Of a stretch of DNA of 64,000 bases, positions 59,592 through 64,000 are shown piece by piece. The notes beneath the pieces were generated by a model, which had not been told where the DNA came from, ran no database searches, and saw nothing but the letters and a program-made list of their open reading frames with translations. The stretch comes from Impatiens glandulifera. Its lineage: Eukaryota > Streptophyta > Magnoliopsida > Ericales > Balsaminaceae. Numbering within the stretch: the stretch's first letter is position 1; each line of letters begins with the position of its first letter. The position numbers and the translations under genes are program-made. Location: contig NC_061862.1 of the NCBI RefSeq assembly GCF_907164915.1, forward strand, positions 58,568,619 to 58,632,618, in the 5' to 3' direction.

Positions 59592-62500
59592 ATGGAGTTG
59601 ATTTCTAGGGTTGATATCGAGAAGTTTGTTGGGACGAAGGACTTTGGATTGTGGAAGATGACGAAGAAGGCACACTTAGGAAATATGGAAGTTGCCAAAG
59701 TACTCGAGGGAGAATCGCAATTACCGGTCTCGATGGACTTAGAGAAAAAGATGGAGGTGTTGGAATTGCCTATAACACCTTGATTCTTAGTCACTCTTAA
59801 TGATAAAGTGTCGCGAGAACTTTCTAGTGTCACGACGACAACATAGGTGTGACATCAGTTGGAGTCTTTGTAAATGACTTAGACACAATCGTCTCATATC
59901 TACATCAAACAAATATTCTTCAAGTTTAGAGTGGCTAAGGGGAAGGACTTGCAGACGCATATCGTCGATTATGTCAATATTCTCCTTGATTTGGAAAACA
60001 TCGGGGATAAATACAAGGATGAGGATAAGGCGATGATTCTTTTGAATTATTTATCGAAGTCGTATGAGACGTTCATAGACATAGTCGAGCATGAGAGGGA
60101 GGAGATTACCCTTGATGATGTGATGAGTGCGTTGAGATCGAAAGACCAAAACAAGAAGAATGAAGAGATAAATGTAAGTGGATATGGACTATTGGTTCGA
60201 GGGAGAACTGAGAGGAGAGACAATAAAAGCAAGAAGAAGAGGCATTCGAAGTCTCTCGGGAAGAAATCTACTAAGTGCTACAATTTTGACAAGGATGGGC
60301 ACTTTAAGAGAGATTTTTTAGATTTGAGTAACAACGGAAAGAAGAGCAGAAAAGAGACGATTTTTCAAGAGGTCGAGAATGGGTATGAAAGTGTTGTTGT
60401 TCTCGTTGTTTCCACTAATTAGTCTGACAAGCATTGGATTATGGGTTTCGGGTGTTCGTTTCATATTACACCTAACGAGAGTTAGTTCGAGACTTATGAG
60501 AAGATTTTGGTGGGTGAGGTTTTGTTAGGTAATAACAAGTCTTGTAAGGTGACAGGGATTAGAATAGTGCGTTTGAAGACGCATGATGGAATCAAGATGG
60601 TATTGACGGATATACGACACGTCTCGGACCTTTGGAGGAATTTAATCTCCCTCGGATCACTAGACTAACTTGGTTTTGCATGGAAGGGTGAGAAGAATGT
60701 ATTGAGGGTCACGAAGGATCGCTAGTGGTAATGAGAGGCATGCGTGAGAAGAGTCTTTACTTCTTTTAAGGCATCACTTTGGTTGGTGATATGGCGGTAG
60801 TGGCGGAGCCTTGAGATGTATCATCCACGAGTCTATAACATAAGATATTGTGGCACGTGAGTGAGAGAGGTTTGAAGGAGTTGAGTAAGAGAGGCTATTT
60901 TATCAAGGAGAAACTTAATAATTTGGAGTTTTGCAAGAACTGCTTATACAGTAAAGCTATAAGGGTGAAGTTTGAGCGGTCGGTTGAGGTGACTCGGGAG
61001 ACAATCAGTTATGTTCACTCAGACTTGTGGGAGAGGTGATGACTGCAACTCCAGGTGGAGGTTGATACTTTATCACCTTCATCGATGATTGTTCGCGTAA
61101 GGTGTTAGTATACATTTTGAAGCACAAGGATGAGGCATTTTCTAAGTTCAAGGAGTGGAAGAAGATGGTTGAGACTTAGATTGGGAAGAAGGTTAAAAAG
61201 TTCCAAACAGTTAATAGTTTGAAGTACTTAGGAGAGCAGTTCAATTAGTTTATCAAGGAAGAAGGGATGGTTCGTCACAAAACCATCTAACAGACACCGC
61301 ACTAGAATTGCTTGGTAGAGCGAATGAACATAACGATACTTGAGTGTGTCCAGTGTATGTTGTTTGAGGACGGTCTACCGAAGTAGTTTTAGGGTGAGGC
61401 AGTTAACACTACGACTTATCTTATCAATCGTTTTCCATCGACAACTTTGGAATGTAAGACACCGAAAGAAGTTTGGAATGTCGCTTCTCTAAAACTCGAC
61501 AACCTGAAGGTATTTGAGTGTGTGGTTTACATGCACCAACGAGATAGAATCCGTTGGATATCCTGGGGAGTAAAGGGTTGGAAATGAATTTAGAAGGACG
61601 AGAAGAAGACCAAGTGAATCACCTTCATCCAAAGATGGCGAAGTTGCTAGAGAGAGGACTAAATTTGAGGTGGAGTTCCTAAGAGGAATTACTAAAGAAT
61701 TAGTAGCCACGGAGAGGCTAGTGAAAAGGATGTAACAGATGGTCAGGTAGAGTAAGTAAGTATGGATCTGGAAGAGAATTTTAGCTCATACCAGTTAGTG
61801 CGAGATAGAGACCATAGGACAACCCGAGCTACGACCTTTGCATTCCTTGAGGCAGATGAGGTACAAGATTTAGAGATGAGATCATTTAGAAAAGCGATGA
61901 AGAGTAAGGAGAGAACCAAATGGAAGTGTTCTATGGTAGAGGATATGATATCGCTTGACAAAAACAAGAAGTGGTAATTGGTGGACAATCTCACGAATCT
62001 GAAGGTGATTAGTTCAAAGTGAGTATTCAAGTGAAAAGAAGGTATATATGGTAGTAACAAGTCAAGGTCTAAGGCGAGATTGGTAGCTAAGGGCTTCACA
62101 CAACACGAAGGGGTCGACTTTAACGAGATCTACTCCCTAGTAGTGAAGCATACGTCCATTCTTGTGTTGCTCGCTCTAGTGAATCAGTTTGACTTGAGGC
62201 TTAAGTAAATGGACAAGAAGACATCATTTCTTCATGGGAACTTGGAAGAAAAGATCTTCATGACGCAATCTGAGAGGTTCATCAAAGACGGTGATGAAGA
62301 CAATGTATGTCTCCTTAAACGCTCACTTTATAGTTTGAAACAATCTCCAAGATAATGATATTTTCTCTTTGATGAGTTCATTTTTCGTAACAATTTCATG
62401 AGGAGCAATTTCGATAGTTGTGTATATGTCAAGTTGGTTGATGGTAATGGGGTCTTCCTATTGTTATACATGGATGATATATTGGTCACATCGGGAAACA

Positions 62501-63380
62501 ATGAAGAGGTTTGCAAGGTCAAAAGTTTTCTAGGGAGTGAGTTTCAAGATGAAGAAAATGGGACCTGCAAAGAAATTTTTGGGATGGTGATTGAGCGGGA
62601 TTAGGAGAAAGGCTTTTTGTTTGTGTCTCAAAGCGACTATCTCAGAAATGTGATGCCAAGTTCGAGATGTTTAACGCTAAGGCGGTTCAAATTCCATTAG
62701 CCATTCATTTCAAACTCTCTTCAAAGATATCACCGAGTACCGATGAGGAAAATGTGAGAATGACAAACACCCATATGTGAGTGTTATCGGGAGCCTAATG
62801 TATGTCATGGTATGTACGTGATCCGATCTTGCTCACGCGGTCAGTTTTGTTATCTCTTGGAGAACCCGGGGAAAGAACATTGGGAGTCGACGAAGTGGGT
62901 TCTCCATTATATTGGGGAATCCTTGAATGTCGGTCTTTGTTTTAAAGGGATGGTGTATGTGATGATAAGTTGAGAGGATATGTTGCAAAAGATTTTTTAG
63001 GTGACTTGGACAAGAAAAAGTCGCTAACGGGATATATGTCCTATTTTGATTCTCGGTAAGTTGGAAGGCACAATTACAATTTGTAGTTTCCCTTTTAACA
63101 AAGGAGGTTGAGTATATCTCTATAACGAAGGGCGTTAAGGAGGAACTTTGGTTTAAGGGTCTCATTGGTGAATTTGGGGTGAAGCACGATAAAGTAAAGT
63201 TGTTTTGAGATAACCAAAGCGCCATACACTAGTTCAAGAACTCGATGTTTCCCGAGTGCACAAAGCACATCGACATTCGACTTCACTACATTCGAGTGGA
63301 GCGGTAGTTATGGAGAAGGTTCACATAGATGAAAATCACAAATATGGCCACAAAGGTGGTGACGGGAATCAAGTTCGCGT
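59592..63380 (+). pseudogene. Copia-3 gag-pol, heavily broken
   Basis: Gag begins at the ATG at 59592 (SRVDIEKFVGTKDFGLWKM). An open stretch at 59931-60422 gives the Gag core (NILLDLENIGDKYKDEDKAM, LLNYLSKSYE) and a zinc knuckle in which two Cys have become Phe (CYNFDKDGHFKRDF). The protease motif is GFGCSFHIT near 60445 in place of DSG. Integrase relics occur at about 60840-61500, RT at about 61760-62600 (SLYSLKQSPR near 62330, YMDDILVTSG near 62468) and RNase H at about 62620-63370 (ECTKHIDIR near 63260). Dozens of stops, mostly TAG and TAA, break all frames. Confidence 0.88.
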
Positions 63381-63486
63381 GATAAATGTTAGAATGTAAT
63401 CAGAGAAGTAGGAGGATCGTTTTAGGGTGTTCTTAGTGATGAGACTCATTAATTTGACAATAAACATAGAGGTAAGGTGGAGAGTT

Positions 63487-63990
63487 TGTGGAATTGGTCT
63501 TAGGGTTTTAAGGCCCAATTTGGTGTGCCTCAATGTTAGGTACAAAAGGGGGAAGGAAGATATGTGCGATTATTTGTTGGATTAAAAAATGCATGAAATC
63601 ACATAATGTTGAAGATGTCAATCAAATCGTAATATTATGGAAATGTCAACTAAATCGCCACAAATTCATATCATGGTGGAGGTGTAAAAGATATCACATG
63701 ATCTTTACCCTAATTATGAATTCTAAAAGCCTATATATATATATTGTACATGAGAAGAGAGTGCGATACTAAAACCTAGAACTAACAGAGAGAGAGTTAG
63801 AGTTTGTAATCCCTATTATAACTCTATTGAATTGATTCTCCGAAAATATGACGTATGGCATTGTTGGTTCAAACTTGGATAAAATTCTTGTGTCGTTATT
63901 TTTTTCTTTCTTATTTTTACACTATTTTCAGCATTCTACTACAGTTGCTATTATTCTGATTTCATTTTTAGGGTGATAATTTTCACCACA
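63487..63990 (+). repeat. Copia-3 3' LTR
   Basis: Preceded by a purine-rich tract (AGGTAAGGTGGAGAGTT) and followed by ATTTT. Confidence 0.92.
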
Positions 63991-64000
63991 ATTTTCATTA

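Larger units (their letters stand above)
59007..63990 (+). mobile_element. Copia-3: complete but decayed Ty1/copia element
   Basis: LTRs at 59007-59508 (502 bp) and 63487-63990 (504 bp). The 3' copy starts TGTGGAATTGG and the 5' copy TTTGGAATTGG, so one end base has mutated; both end CACCACA. 5-bp ATTTT duplications lie at 59002-59006 and 63991-63995; they are low in complexity but fit exactly. A degraded Met-tRNA-like primer site (AGGTATTATTGC) begins at 59512. Gag, protease, integrase, RT and RNase H relics follow in copia order. LTR divergence is clearly greater than in Copia-1 and Copia-2, so this is the oldest of the three. Confidence 0.92.

Noticed and set aside
61743..62099. 118-codon minus-strand ORF in Copia-3
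   Set aside because: Shadow of the plus-strand RT pseudogene.

Overview
The window looks like AT-rich nuclear DNA of a flowering plant, probably a eudicot. It has plant L1-type LINEs with a DUF4283-like ORF1 and a zf-RVT tail, several Ty1/copia elements, a CACTA (TNP2) transposon remnant, an intronless JINGUBANG-like WD40 gene and a site complementary to plant miR166. I see no bacterial operons, rRNA, CRISPR or phage features. Most of the window is nested, decayed transposons; the species cannot be told from the sequence.

Layout. 1-8495: a nearly full-length but decayed LINE (LINE-1, plus strand) with a very long ORF1. 8496-14714: AT-rich intergenic DNA holding a small copia RNase H scrap and, on the minus strand at about 12740-13350, a candidate RNA gene of about 600 nt with a TATA box, a poly(A) signal, a 68-codon ORF and a miR166 site of target-mimic type. 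14715-22545: a related LINE on the minus strand (LINE-2), split by a 3.3-kb element with ~840-bp inverted arms (15699-19043). That element has a 47-49-bp minisatellite core, a copia gag scrap and a later 5'-truncated LINE-1-type insertion with a perfect 14-bp target duplication. 24400-25580: a decayed minus-strand coding stretch I do not recognise. 28128-32803: copia element Copia-1 (minus) with 365-bp LTRs and GTGAG target duplications. 35424-36584: the only convincing intact protein gene, the WD40 gene (minus). 40098-44361: Copia-2 (plus), short LTRs, most of gag missing, no target duplication. 45272-48035: a third, different LINE (LINE-3), very decayed and interrupted. 49000-49604: a large microsatellite and a possible Ogre/Tat-type primer site. 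50000-56420: a minus-strand CACTA-type region, with TNP2 and Transposase_24-like pseudogenes and two arrays of ~153-bp repeats in opposite orientation. 56930-58165: a minus-strand coding fragment split by a ~936-bp hAT-like element. 59007-63990: Copia-3 (plus), ~503-bp LTRs, ATTTT target duplications, heavily decayed.

Functionally the window has one likely protein gene (WD40/JINGUBANG-like), one candidate regulatory RNA (putative miR165/166 sponge), and a layered record of transposon insertion. Many in-frame stops read as C-to-T or G-to-A changes, as expected for methylated, silenced repeats. All alignments, identities and boundaries here were made by eye from the given sequence.
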